A DNA stretch of 64,000 nt from Hornefia butyriciproducens (GCF_009695915.1 NZ_VUMZ01000007.1:81653-145652), one strand, 5' to 3'; shown: positions 35,093 to 43,887, numbered from the stretch's first letter. Numbers and translations: made by a program. The notes: a model not told the origin generated them from the sequence alone.

Positions 35093-35341
35093 TTATTCTC
35101 CCACAAGTGCCTTCAATTCATCCAAATTCAGCCATCCTTCACCGTCTTTCACTGCTTCTTCGGCTTCCTGCAGCTTCATCAAAAGCTTTTTTTCTGCACG
35201 ATCACGCTCATAATCTTCAAAATCCATAACCACAAAACGCCCTCTGCCGTTCTTGGTAAGATATACAGGTTCACCTTTGCGACAGTTTTTCAGGACTTCA
35301 TTATAATTTCTCAAATCAGATACCGGTAAAATACTCGCCAT
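35093..35341 (-). CDS. Phd/YefM-family antitoxin
   Basis: 82 residues beginning MASILPVSDLRNYNEVLKNCRKGEPVYLTKNGRGRFVVMDFEDYER, the N-terminal DNA-binding domain of Phd/YefM antitoxins, with an acidic C-terminal toxin-binding tail. It precedes the RelE/ParE toxin gene and would neutralise the toxin and repress the pair. GGAAGGAG lies before the ATG. An inverted copy of the hairpin-rich repeat begins 40 bp upstream, so it may contribute the promoter region. Confidence 0.92.
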   Translation of the reverse strand: MASILPVSDLRNYNEVLKNCRKGEPVYLTKNGRGRFVVMDFEDYERDRAEKKLLMKLQEAEEAVKDGEGWLNLDELKALVGE

Positions 35342-35380
35342 ATACTTTCAGCTCCTTCCTTGATTTTATCTTGTTTCTGC

Positions 35381-35550
35381 TACTTGATGCGTGCTCAGCT
35401 ACCGAATATGTTTGAAATATCAATAGTACAAAGAGCATATTTGGTAGCCTGCCGGCGCATCCTTCCATTGGATGGTCACCGCAGCGCTGTTGACAAACTG
35501 TCGTCAACGCTCGTTAAGTCCGACGAGGATTTAATGAGCAGACACTACTT
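35381..35550 (-). repeat. Hairpin-rich repeated element, copy E (inverted, internally deleted)
   Basis: Read on the minus strand it starts AGTGTCTGCTCATTAA and ends CTGAGCACGCATCAAGTAG, matching both ends of copies A-C, but about 90 bp of the middle (the right outer arm and its first two hairpins) is missing; the join lies at a short GGCA/GCCGGCA repeat. Many substitutions show it is older than copies B and C. It lies directly upstream of the toxin-antitoxin pair. Confidence 0.75.
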
Positions 35551-35561
35551 ATATTATACAC

Positions 35562-35600
35562 AAAAGCTGTAAAATTCAACGTGAATTTTTACAGCTTTTT
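35562..35600 (+). terminator. Rho-independent terminator-like hairpin
   Basis: 14-bp near-perfect stem beginning GCTGTAAAA with TTTTTACAGC on the other arm and five T residues after it. No gene on the plus strand directly precedes it; it may belong to a lost gene or to the repeat. Confidence 0.55.
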
Positions 35601-35941
35601 CAAGCGATAATTCAGTCTTTGTTGTTACAGAATTCCGAATCCGAATAACGAATAAGATATCATTCTTTATTGAATATAAACTACATTTGCTATTAATATT
35701 CGTGCCAATCACTCTTATTACTTAAGCACCGCTCCGCGCAAAGATGTATTGAATTATTCAGAAAAATACGTTTAGATGTTATTGTGCACTCTATCTGTTA
35801 AAAAAATCCGGATGTCTGCAACGCTTGATACAAATGTTAAATTACGTTGCTTGATTAGCAGGAAATCCGGTGACATAATGGAAATAGAATACAGAGAAGC
35901 CGACTGCAAAACGGCAAAGACAAATAGGAAAGGCAGGATCT
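35601..35941. other. AT-rich intergenic stretch without recognised gene
   Basis: About 340 bp, noticeably more AT-rich than the genome average. It holds no open frame with a ribosome site and no recognised RNA; the HTH membrane protein gene starts at its right end. Confidence 0.5.
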
Positions 35942-36325
35942 ATGACGCTCAGTGAAAATATAAAAAATTTGCGCAAACGAGCAGTAATGACTCAGGAACA
36001 ACTTGCTGATAAGCTCGGCGTTACAAGACAGACCGTGTCAAAATGGGAAAATAACATGTCTGTTCCGGATGCAGATATATTGTCTGAGATGGCAGATGTT
36101 TTTGACGTTTCGGTAAGCGAACTTCTCGGATACGGCGCGAACAACGGTTCAACAAAAGACTATGCCAAAATTTTAGCCTCATTGAATGGAGAACTTGCAG
36201 AAAAGAGCCGATTCCGGAAATCAATCCTACGGATTATAAAAGCGGTGCTGATACTATTGGGTGTGGGGTTCGCAGCACTGATACTGTATATTTTATTTTG
36301 GATGTTCATTGCCGCAGGCATGTAA
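35942..36325 (+). CDS. XRE-family regulator with C-terminal membrane helix
   Basis: 127 residues. An N-terminal helix-turn-helix LSENIKNLRKRAVMTQEQLADKLGVTRQTVSKWENNMSVPDADILSEMADVFDVSVSELLG (about 3-62), a short linker, and one hydrophobic segment near the C terminus (about 98-124). This is the layout of membrane-tethered Cro/C1-type regulators in clostridia, often linked to local stress or transport genes. AGGCAGGA precedes the ATG. It lies between the toxin-antitoxin pair and the tandem repeat array in an AT-rich patch, which suggests acquisition, but the target is unknown. Confidence 0.85.
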   Translation: MTLSENIKNLRKRAVMTQEQLADKLGVTRQTVSKWENNMSVPDADILSEMADVFDVSVSELLGYGANNGSTKDYAKILASLNGELAEKSRFRKSILRIIKAVLILLGVGFAALILYILFWMFIAAGM

Positions 36326-36480
36326 TCAATGTACAAACATTGCCTGAAAAGCTCCGACAAAAGCTTACAAGGTTTTGTGCTCATGCAACGAGAGTACGAA
36401 CCCTTTTTTGTGAACAGGTACAAATCAGAACAGTATTTTTTCCTCTGTCCGCTTGTTATCTTTCCGCGTCGTGCTATTAT

Positions 36481-36743
36481 AATTAGTATCTGCTCATTAA
36501 GTCCCCGTTGGACTTAATGGGCGCTGACGGCAGTTTATCAGCAGCGCCGCGGCGCACAATCTATCCAACGGTAGTGTGCGCCGGCAGACACTACTTGATG
36601 CCTGTGCTCAGGGATTCGGCCGTTTCCGAATCCCGCTGCCGCAGGAGTTTCGGATGAATCGCTTGAAAACCTTGCGGCAGGCTACCGAATATGCTCTTTG
36701 TATTATTGATATTTCAAGCATATTCGATAGCTGAGCACGCATT
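36481..36743 (+). repeat. Hairpin-rich element, copy B (tandem unit 1)
   Basis: First full 263-bp unit of the array, starting AATTAGTATCTGCTC. It differs from unit 2 at only two visible positions (in the first and second hairpins). It keeps all hairpins of copy A, including GGCGCACA/TGTGCGCC arms that differ from copy A while remaining paired. Confidence 0.88.
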
Positions 36744-37006
36744 AATTAGTATCTGCTCATTAAGTCCCCGTCGGACTTAATGGGCGCTGACGGCAGTTTG
36801 TCAGCAGCGCCGCGGCGCACAATCTATCCAACGGTAGTGTGCGCCGGCAGACACTACTTGATGCCTGTGCTCAGGGATTCGGCCGTTTCCGAATCCCGCT
36901 GCCGCAGGAGTTTCGGATGAATCGCTTGAAAACCTTGCGGCAGGCTACCGAATATGCTCTTTGTATTATTGATATTTCAAGCATATTCGATAGCTGAGCA
37001 CGCATT
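36744..37006 (+). repeat. Hairpin-rich element, copy C (tandem unit 2)
   Basis: Second full 263-bp unit, otherwise identical to unit 1, so the duplication is recent. The 263-bp period is exact (AATTAGT at 36481, 36744 and 37007). Confidence 0.88.
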
Positions 37007-37110
37007 AATTAGTATCTGCTCATTAAGTCCCCGTCGGACTTAATGGGCGCTGACGGCAGTTTGTCAGCAGCGCCGCGGCGCACGATCCGACGGCTGAACG
37101 CGCATTAATA
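37007..37110 (+). repeat. Hairpin-rich element, copy D (partial, abuts racemase gene)
   Basis: Keeps the first ~80 bp of the unit and the last ~25 bp (GCTGAACGCGCATTAATATA); the middle is deleted. The racemase ribosome site (AAGGAG) follows within 10 bp, so the promoter of that gene must lie in or before this copy. Confidence 0.8.
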
Positions 37111-37130
37111 TATAAGGAGTGTGAATAAAT

Positions 37131-37847
37131 ATGAACAGGAAAATTGGCGTAATCGGCGGCATGGGACCCATGGCCAGTCAACTTTTTTATAAGATGGTCA
37201 CGGAGAAAACGGTTGCGGACAGAGACCAGGATCACGTCCCGATGATGATTCTGAGCGACCCCCAGATGCCGGACCGCACGCAGGCGATTCTCAGCGGGAA
37301 GACAGATGAGGTCACAGCGCGTCTCCTTGAGGACGCACGGACGCTGGAAAACTGCGGCTGCGACGCCATCGCGATCACCTGCAACACGGCTCATTACTTT
37401 GCGGACAAAATCGCCGGCGAACTGCGTATTCCGATCATCCATATGATCCGGGAGACTGCCGAAGAAACTGCAAAGGAGGCGGCAGCAACAGGAAACCGCA
37501 GGGTCGCCATACTTGCCACGGACGGAACCATCCGAACCGGACTTTACCAGAAGGCGCTGGAAGCGCAGGGACTTGAGCCTTTTGTTCCCGGCCCCGAAGG
37601 TCAGGCGCTGGTCATGCATGAGATTTACGACTGTGTCAAGGCGGGTCTTCCATACGATCGGGAGGCCTGGACGGACATCCACAGAGAACTGACCGGGCAC
37701 GGATGCGGGCGGGCGCTTCTGGCCTGCACGGAGCTTTCCGTCATCGGCAGCGACAACGACCTTGGCGATATGTATAAAGACCCGCTGGAGGTTCTGGCGC
37801 GCCGCGTCATTGAATTTTCCGGTCACAAAGTAAAACCGGATCGGTAA
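37131..37847 (+). CDS. Aspartate/glutamate racemase family protein
   Basis: Cofactor-independent amino-acid racemase, cytoplasmic, 238 residues. It begins MNRKIGVIGGMGPMASQLFY and has the two catalytic-Cys segments AIAITCNTAHYF (about residue 83) and LLACTELSVI (about residue 195). The pattern fits aspartate racemase/YgeA-type enzymes better than MurI; the exact substrate is not certain. AAGGAG lies 10 nt before the ATG. It is followed by an amino-acid permease and an M20 enzyme on the same strand, suggesting a role in using amino acids or acylated amino acids. Confidence 0.9.
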   Translation: MNRKIGVIGGMGPMASQLFYKMVTEKTVADRDQDHVPMMILSDPQMPDRTQAILSGKTDEVTARLLEDARTLENCGCDAIAITCNTAHYFADKIAGELRIPIIHMIRETAEETAKEAAATGNRRVAILATDGTIRTGLYQKALEAQGLEPFVPGPEGQALVMHEIYDCVKAGLPYDREAWTDIHRELTGHGCGRALLACTELSVIGSDNDLGDMYKDPLEVLARRVIEFSGHKVKPDR

Positions 37848-37897
37848 TGCCGATGTGACACCTGCTGATTTCGCCGCTCCGGCTCACCGGCGAGCTC

Positions 37898-38032
37898 GCG
37901 GAGCAGTCTGTGTACGACCGGCACGGCAGCCACGGTATGTCGGCGCGCTCGCGAGCCAGACCGGGCACAATAGACGCGGCATATCGGTGCGCTTGCGGAA
38001 CAGTCTGTGTACGACCGGCACGGCAGCCACGG
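37898..38032 (+). repeat. Pair of 38-bp direct repeats in the permease leader
   Basis: Two nearly identical 38-bp copies at 37898-37935 and 37995-38032, starting GCGGAGCAGTCTGTGTACG in the first and GCGGAACAGTCTGTGTACG in the second, 97 bp apart. The second copy lies inside a potential stem with GGTGCGC and GCGCACC arms. No gene spans them. They sit between the racemase stop and the permease ribosome site. Confidence 0.7.
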
Positions 38033-38108
38033 CGCACCGGTGCGTTTACATATTTTCATTTTTTATTTTGTTTTATGTTTTATGTTTTTCTTGCAGGAGG
38101 TAAGTTTT

Positions 38109-39518
38109 ATGAGTAAGAAAGTGCCATGCATTCAACATGTGATGGACACCAGCCAGGGTCTGAACAGACACATGACGACCCGCGCCGCAGTCATGACCGG
38201 CGTCGGCGGCACCATCGGAACGGGACTGTTTCTGAGTTCCGGAGACGTTATTTCCACAGCCGGGCCGGGCGGAGCCATCGTGATGTACCTCATCGGCGGT
38301 CTGATCGTCTGGCTGATGACCACCTGCCTGGGCGAAATGTCTGCCGCCATGCCGGTTTCCGGAAGCCTGCAGGCCTATTCCACAGAATTCGTAGGGCCGG
38401 CCATGGGCTTCACCATCGGCTGGGTCAACTGGATCGGCGGTGCTATGACCATCACCGCACAGGTTGTGGCCTCCGCCATCATCATGCGGGACATCATCCC
38501 CAATTCCCCTACATGGCTTTGGATCGTTGTATTCTCCGCACTGCTGTTCGGCGTCAATATGCTGGACGTCAAGATTTTCGGAAACATCTCCTTCTGGGCC
38601 TCATCCATTAAACTGATCATGATCGTCGCCTTTGTCATCGTAGGCGCAGGAATGATGGGCGGTCTCGGAAGCGGAGACGCAGTAGGCTTTTCCAACTTCA
38701 GTGACGGTGCGTTCCCGACCGGTCTCGCCGGAATGGGAGCAGTCATTCTGACATCCTTCTACGCCTATGCCGGAACGGAGATCGTTGCGTCTACAGCCGG
38801 CGAGATTCAGGATGAGAACAAAATGGGCCGGGCCATCAACATCACTCTTCTGGTACTGATCGGCTCCGTCGTAATCAGCATCGCCATCGTCGCAGCTCTG
38901 CTCCCCTGGCAGCAGGCAAATGTTCTGGGCAGCCCCTTTGTCTACGTGTTCCGCAACGCCGGAATGCCCAGCGCAGCCCTGATCGTCAACATCGTCGTTC
39001 TGACCTCTGCGCTGACCTCAGGCAACTACTTCACCTTCGCCTGCGCGCGGTACCTGTGGTCCATGGCCAAGTTTGAGCAGGCGCCGAAGTATTTCGCAAA
39101 GACCAACAAAAACGGCGTGCCGGCAAGATCGCTGATCGTCTCCATGCTCTTCGCGATGATCGGCATCGTCGCTCAGTTCGTCGCAGAAGACACCGTATAT
39201 CTGTTTATCGTTTACTTCATCGGAGGCGCCAACATCTTCATGTATTCCGTAATCTGCATCTCCCAGTACAGATTCAGAAAGCGTTATATCGCAGAGGGCG
39301 GTGATCTGAAGGATCTGAAATTCCGGGTCGCGAGTTATCCTCTGGTACCGATTCTGGGCGTCCTGGCCTTCCTGGTCATGCTGGTCGTATCCCTTATTGA
39401 CGCCTCACAGCGTACAGGAATCATCGTCAGCGCGATCTGCTACATCGGCATCTACATCCTTGCAACGCTTTACGTGAAGAAGCACGGCGACGCGAGAGCG
39501 AAGAATATCGATATGTAG
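38109..39518 (+). CDS. Amino acid permease, APC superfamily
   Basis: 469 residues with about twelve membrane helices. The N-terminal TTRAAVMTGVGGTIGTGLFLSSGDVISTAGPGGAIVMYLIGG is the APC signature region (consensus GGxIGxGLF), followed by CLGEMSAAMPVSGSLQAYSTEFVGPAMGFTIGWVNW. This AAT-type subgroup imports neutral, basic or acidic amino acids with protons. GCAGGAGG precedes the ATG at 38109; an upstream in-frame ATG at 38007 lacks one. Directly upstream of the RocB-like M20 gene, so the transported compound may be its substrate. Confidence 0.92.
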   Translation: MSKKVPCIQHVMDTSQGLNRHMTTRAAVMTGVGGTIGTGLFLSSGDVISTAGPGGAIVMYLIGGLIVWLMTTCLGEMSAAMPVSGSLQAYSTEFVGPAMGFTIGWVNWIGGAMTITAQVVASAIIMRDIIPNSPTWLWIVVFSALLFGVNMLDVKIFGNISFWASSIKLIMIVAFVIVGAGMMGGLGSGDAVGFSNFSDGAFPTGLAGMGAVILTSFYAYAGTEIVASTAGEIQDENKMGRAINITLLVLIGSVVISIAIVAALLPWQQANVLGSPFVYVFRNAGMPSAALIVNIVVLTSALTSGNYFTFACARYLWSMAKFEQAPKYFAKTNKNGVPARSLIVSMLFAMIGIVAQFVAEDTVYLFIVYFIGGANIFMYSVICISQYRFRKRYIAEGGDLKDLKFRVASYPLVPILGVLAFLVMLVVSLIDASQRTGIIVSAICYIGIYILATLYVKKHGDARAKNIDM

Positions 39519-39642
39519 TGAACAAAACCATGCGGCAACGCACGGCGCAGTTTACTGCCGTCACAAACATGACCCGTGTGCGGATTCTCTCCGCGCGCGG
39601 GACTTCTCTTATCTGATGATCTGACATGCAGGAGGTAATCAT

Positions 39643-41301
39643 ATGATTGAGAAAAACAGAATGTATGACAACATGAAAAGGCTCGTCGAGGTTCCCAGCG
39701 TTTCCGGCACAGAGGATGAGATTCTGGCCGCACGGAAGCTGGAGGAGCTGCTTTATGAGATTCCTTATTTCGCGGAGCACAAAGACAACGTCCGGCTGGT
39801 TCCCCTGGAAAACGATCCCTTCAACAGAGTCATCGTCACCGCTTATCTGGAATGCTGTCCGCAGAGCAAAAAGACCGTCATCCTGACCGGTCATTATGAC
39901 GTGGTAGACGTCGAGGAGTTCGGCAGCCTCCAAAAGGATGCATACGATATCGAAAAAATCAGCCGCGAGATCAACCGGATCCCGCTGGATGACAGCGCCC
40001 GAGAGGATTTCGAGAGCGGTGAATGGTTCTTCGGCAGAGGTACCGCGGATATGAAATTCGGCCACGCTTTGTGTCTGGAGCTCCTTCGCTATTATTCCGA
40101 AAACGGCGGTATCAACGGCAATCTTCTGTACACCGCGGTCTGCGGCGAAGAAACCAATTCGGAGGGAATGCTCCGGGCGGTTCCCTTCTTCAATCAGATG
40201 ACCGATGAGAAGGGGCTGGACTACCAGGCCCTCCTGCTGACCGAATGCTATACTGTGGACGACAAATCCAAGGAGGACGTTCACTATGTCCACATGGGCG
40301 CTTCCGGGAAAATCATGCCCATGTTCTTCTTTGTCGGCGAATCCACCCACGGCGAAGCACCCTTCATGGGCATTGACCCCAACCTCCTCTCCGCAGAGGT
40401 TTACAGGCGCATGAGCCTCAACGTCGATTTCTGTCAAACTGCGCGGGGCGAAGCGACGCCGGCTCCGGTATGCCTGAAAAGCATGGATCTGAAATCGACC
40501 TACTCCGTCTCAATCCCGATGTACGCAGCATCCTACTACAACATCATCAGCGTGGATCTGGATCCGGAGGTGGCGATGAGCAAGCTGAAGGAAATCGCCT
40601 TCGAGAGCTTCAATGCGGCGAATGAGCTGTACGACCGGAGAATCAGCGAATATGAGGCGCGCTTCGGTATCCGCTCTCAGCGTCATCGCCCGCAGCCCTG
40701 CGTCATGACCTTCCGAGAGGTGAACGACGCCGCAAGGTCGAACTACGAGCGGGACCGCAGCGCCGACGAACCGGACTACGATGCCTATATCGACCGGCTG
40801 ATTCACGAATGGCAGGCCGAAAATCCGGAAATGCAGACCACAGCCATCCGGACCATGAAAAAAATCTATGAGATGTCCGGATTCAACAGGCCGATGATCA
40901 TCATTTCCATTATTCCTCCATATTATCCGGATGTTTACCCCGATACCGGCGATCCGAAGGTGAAGAATCTGCTGGAATGCCTGGATCGAACCATTGAATA
41001 CGCCCGGACAGAGTACGACACGACGCTTGAGGAGCGGGACTACTACATGGGGCTGTCCGACCTGAGCTACACCGGGCTGGACTCGTCCAAGAACTTTGAC
41101 CAGCTTTTCCAGAACGTAATCGGCGTGAACCACATGTATTCTCTGCCCGAGGAGGATCTCAAGCGTTTCTCGGTCCCCGGCATCGTGCTGGGCGGCTACG
41201 GCAAGGACTTCCACAAGAGCACCGAACGCCTTAACAAAAAATACAACTTCGAGGTGCTCCCGTATCTGTACATCAACCTGATTAACGATCTGCTGAAGTG
41301 A
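39643..41301 (+). CDS. M20-family peptidase, RocB-like
   Basis: 552-residue metallopeptidase of the M20 family, RocB (arginine utilisation) branch. Metal-site patterns: LTGHYDVVDVEEFG (His, Asp), GEWFFGRGTADMKFG (bridging Asp), YTAVCGEETNSEGM (Glu pair), and a HMGASGKIMPMFFFVGESTHGEAPF segment near the lid. RocB function is not biochemically settled; amidohydrolase or aminoacylase activity is plausible. GCAGGAGGT precedes the ATG. A longer-diverged paralogue lies at 56733-58394. The gene is followed by a strong terminator. Confidence 0.9.
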   Translation: MIEKNRMYDNMKRLVEVPSVSGTEDEILAARKLEELLYEIPYFAEHKDNVRLVPLENDPFNRVIVTAYLECCPQSKKTVILTGHYDVVDVEEFGSLQKDAYDIEKISREINRIPLDDSAREDFESGEWFFGRGTADMKFGHALCLELLRYYSENGGINGNLLYTAVCGEETNSEGMLRAVPFFNQMTDEKGLDYQALLLTECYTVDDKSKEDVHYVHMGASGKIMPMFFFVGESTHGEAPFMGIDPNLLSAEVYRRMSLNVDFCQTARGEATPAPVCLKSMDLKSTYSVSIPMYAASYYNIISVDLDPEVAMSKLKEIAFESFNAANELYDRRISEYEARFGIRSQRHRPQPCVMTFREVNDAARSNYERDRSADEPDYDAYIDRLIHEWQAENPEMQTTAIRTMKKIYEMSGFNRPMIIISIIPPYYPDVYPDTGDPKVKNLLECLDRTIEYARTEYDTTLEERDYYMGLSDLSYTGLDSSKNFDQLFQNVIGVNHMYSLPEEDLKRFSVPGIVLGGYGKDFHKSTERLNKKYNFEVLPYLYINLINDLLK

Positions 41302-41321
41302 TGGCAGACTCAATTACAAAC

Positions 41322-41367
41322 GCCGCACATGGACGACAGTTTCAGCCGTCCGTGTGCGGCTTTTTTT
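41322..41367 (+). terminator. Intrinsic terminator after the RocB-like gene
   Basis: Long stem with GCCGCACATGGACG and CGTCCGTGTGCGGC arms and seven T residues. Confidence 0.88.
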
Positions 41368-41384
41368 CTTCATCCGCTCCCCTC

Positions 41385-41413
41385 TTGTCATTCCCGCGCA
41401 GATTTCGTATAAT
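41385..41413 (+). promoter_or_regulatory. Sigma-A promoter of the IclR-type gene
   Basis: TTGTCA (41385-41390), 17 bp, TATAAT (41408-41413), about 58 bp upstream of the ATG. Confidence 0.78.
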
Positions 41414-41470
41414 AACCGTAGCAACGCGCTGGCTCCGGCGCATTCTGAGTAAACGGAAGCGAGTTTATTT

Positions 41471-42235
41471 ATGAAATCTGATAACAATGTACAGTCTGTG
41501 GATCGAGCTCTGGACATCATTGAAGTTCTCTCCGAGGAAAGCGGCGGATTGGGGATCACTGAAATCGCGAAACGCCTGAACATGAACAAAAGCACCGTAC
41601 ACCGCATTGCCGCGACTCTGCTGAATCGGGGATATCTGGCGAAGGATCGGGACGGCAGTTATAAAATCGGACTGGAGCTTATCCGTGCGGTCGGATGTTA
41701 TATCAACAGTCTGGAGCTCCAGACGGAGGCCAGGCCCTATGTCGCCAAAATTACCGGCGAACTGGGACTGACCTGCCATCTCGGCGTACTCGACGGTGAC
41801 GAGGTCGTATACATCGAAAAAATGGACGTCTTCTCCAATGTGCGGCTCTATTCCCAGATCGGCGTCCACGTTCACGCTTATTCCTGCTCTCTGGGGAAAT
41901 GCCTTCTTTCCAACTATTCCGCAGAGGAGGTGCGACACATCATGTCGAACTGCAGGTTCGTCCGGTTTACGGACAAAACGCTTTCCTCCATGGACGAACT
42001 GATCGCCGACCTGGACACCGTGCGACGCCGCGGCTGGGCCCTTGACGATGAGGAGTCTGAAATCGGTCACCGCTGCCTGGGTGCTCCCATCTACGACTAT
42101 CGGGGCGATATCATCGCCGCCATATCTGCGAGCGGACCCACCAGCGTCTTCACTGAAGACCGGATTGAGAGTGTCGCATCGTATCTGACCGCACAGGCGA
42201 TGGAGATCTCCCGCACCATGGGGTATACCGGCTGA
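41471..42235 (+). CDS. IclR-family transcriptional regulator
   Basis: 254 residues: N-terminal helix-turn-helix DRALDIIEVLSEESGGLGITEIAKRLNMNKSTVHRIAATLLNRGYL (about 10-57) and C-terminal effector-binding domain with LGLTCHLGVLDGDEVVYIEKMD and CSLGKCLLSNYSAEEV. IclR members often control catabolic genes next to them; the permease-M20 genes just upstream are the most likely targets. The ribosome site (GGAAGCGAG) is weak. It has its own promoter and converges with the aldehyde dehydrogenase gene. Confidence 0.92.
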   Translation: MKSDNNVQSVDRALDIIEVLSEESGGLGITEIAKRLNMNKSTVHRIAATLLNRGYLAKDRDGSYKIGLELIRAVGCYINSLELQTEARPYVAKITGELGLTCHLGVLDGDEVVYIEKMDVFSNVRLYSQIGVHVHAYSCSLGKCLLSNYSAEEVRHIMSNCRFVRFTDKTLSSMDELIADLDTVRRRGWALDDEESEIGHRCLGAPIYDYRGDIIAAISASGPTSVFTEDRIESVASYLTAQAMEISRTMGYTG

Positions 42236-42282
42236 CTTCTCTCACAGGTACAAAGACCACTGCGCATAGCGTGGACGAAGAA

Positions 42283-42357
42283 CGCTGAGCCTTCACAGCA
42301 CAAAACGCGCTGAGCCTTCACAGCACAAAGCGCGCCGAACCTTCACGGTACAAAGGA
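42283..42357. repeat. Three tandem 25-bp repeats
   Basis: Units at 42283-42307, 42308-42332 and 42333-42357. The first two begin CGCTGAGCCTTCACAGCACA and differ at one position; the third is diverged (CGCCGAACCTTCACGGTACA). No spacers, no coding role evident; in the gap between converging genes. Confidence 0.7.
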
Positions 42358-42379
42358 CGCCGCGCTCGCCGGGCGCATC

Positions 42380-42435
42380 ACAAAAAAGCCCGCCGCCGGA
42401 GTCTGTGACACTGTCATCACAGACTCCGGCGGCGG
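42380..42435 (-). terminator. Intrinsic terminator of the aldehyde dehydrogenase gene
   Basis: 19-bp perfect stem starting CCGCCGCCGGAGTCTGTGA (42390-42408 against 42417-42435), followed on the minus strand by six T residues. Confidence 0.88.
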
Positions 42436-42456
42436 TGTTATGTTTTGAGTCGGAGA

Positions 42457-43887
42457 TCAGAAAATATTTTTCAGTACAATCGTCTTGCTGCGGGTCATCT
42501 CATTGAAGGTTGAGAATACGCCCTCGGTACCGATTCCGCTGTCTTTGTAGCCTCCGAACGGCTGCTCGAAGGCGCGGAAGAAGCTTGCCCCGTTGATGAC
42601 TGCACCGCCGGCCTCCATTTTGGATGCAACGCGGAACGCCGTCTTCTGGTCACGGGTGAATACGCAGCTGGAAAGTCCGAATCTGGAGCGGTTCGCGATA
42701 GCAATCGCTTCTTCCTCGGTGTCGAATCCGATAATCGGAACGACCGGTCCGAAGATTTCCATATCGGACGCCACATCCGCGTCGGCCGGTACATCCACGA
42801 TGACCGTCGGCTCATAAAATGCGCCGTCCCTGTGACCGCCGAGAATGATCTTTCCGCCCTGCTCCACGGTTTTGTTCACCTGTGCCTCCACCTTGACGGC
42901 CGCCTTCTCACTGATCAGGCATCCGATCTCAGTGTCCGGATCATCCGGCTGCCCCACCTTCAGACGCTTAATCCGTGCGACGGCCTTCTCTGCGAATTCA
43001 TCCTTCAGAGAGTTATGAATCAGGAACCGCTTGCTCGCGCAGCAGACCTGACCGGTATTGTACATTCTGCCCCAGACAAGTTCTTCGACAGCCAGATCCA
43101 CATCGCCGTCCTCCATGACAATGAACGCATCGTTGCCGCCCAGCTCCAGAGCAGTATGGGTCAGATTGTCCGCGCAGAGCCTCGCGGTGGAAATTCCCAC
43201 TTCTGTGCTGCCCGTCAAAGTTACCAGATGCACCCTGGGATCTGTAATCGCAGCCTCCTTGACCGCGCCAGGCGCAGTCAGGCACTGAATCGCGCCGTTG
43301 GGAACGCCGGCCTCACAGAGCAGTCCGGTCAGCTTCAGCAGCGTCAGCGGATTGTCCGAGCTGGGAAGCACGATCGCCGCATTCCCCATCATCAGCGCCG
43401 GCGCCACCTTCTGATCAAACAGGTCGCAGGGGAAATTGAACGGAATGACACAAGCCACGACGCCGATCGGTTCGCGGGTGATCAGCTGCAGATTCGTATC
43501 CTGCCCCTGCTCTGTGCCCTGCGGAATAATGCTCCCGTAATAATGCTTGGCGTGCTCCATGAATCCGCTGAACCCAATGGGAATATTTCCGATCTCCGCC
43601 TGCGCTTCACGAATCGGCTTCCCGTTCTCCGCGCAGAGCGTCTGCGCCAGGTCATCTTTGTTCACCTCTACCAGCTGAAGGAACTTCTTCAGTACCTCAG
43701 CGCGCTTCCAGACCGGAAACTCCGCCCAGATCTTCTGCCCTTCAACTGCGGCATCCACCGCAGATTTCACATCCGCTTCCGTCGCGCGGGGCACGGATTC
43801 AATAACCGCTCCCGTCGCCGGATTGATGACATCAAAGGTTTTTCCGCTTTCACTGTCTACATACTTTCCGTTTATTACCATTTTCAT
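42457..43887 (-). CDS. NAD(P)-dependent aldehyde dehydrogenase family protein
   Basis: 476-residue ALDH-fold oxidoreductase. It has the catalytic Glu in THTALELGGNDAFIV (near residue 250), the catalytic Cys in YNTGQVCCASKRFL (near 285), the cofactor segment VVACVIPFNFPCDLF, and the C-terminal FEQPFGGYKDSGIGTEG. It resembles succinate-semialdehyde or lactaldehyde-type dehydrogenases; substrate not assignable. GGAGGTGATTTTGT precedes the ATG. It lies 39 bp after the FIST protein gene on the same strand, so the two probably form one transcript. Confidence 0.9.
   Translation of the reverse strand: MKMVINGKYVDSESGKTFDVINPATGAVIESVPRATEADVKSAVDAAVEGQKIWAEFPVWKRAEVLKKFLQLVEVNKDDLAQTLCAENGKPIREAQAEIGNIPIGFSGFMEHAKHYYGSIIPQGTEQGQDTNLQLITREPIGVVACVIPFNFPCDLFDQKVAPALMMGNAAIVLPSSDNPLTLLKLTGLLCEAGVPNGAIQCLTAPGAVKEAAITDPRVHLVTLTGSTEVGISTARLCADNLTHTALELGGNDAFIVMEDGDVDLAVEELVWGRMYNTGQVCCASKRFLIHNSLKDEFAEKAVARIKRLKVGQPDDPDTEIGCLISEKAAVKVEAQVNKTVEQGGKIILGGHRDGAFYEPTVIVDVPADADVASDMEIFGPVVPIIGFDTEEEAIAIANRSRFGLSSCVFTRDQKTAFRVASKMEAGGAVINGASFFRAFEQPFGGYKDSGIGTEGVFSTFNEMTRSKTIVLKNIF

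Noticed and set aside
42283..42357. CRISPR array
   Set aside because: Units are adjacent without spacers, only three copies, and no cas genes are in the window.
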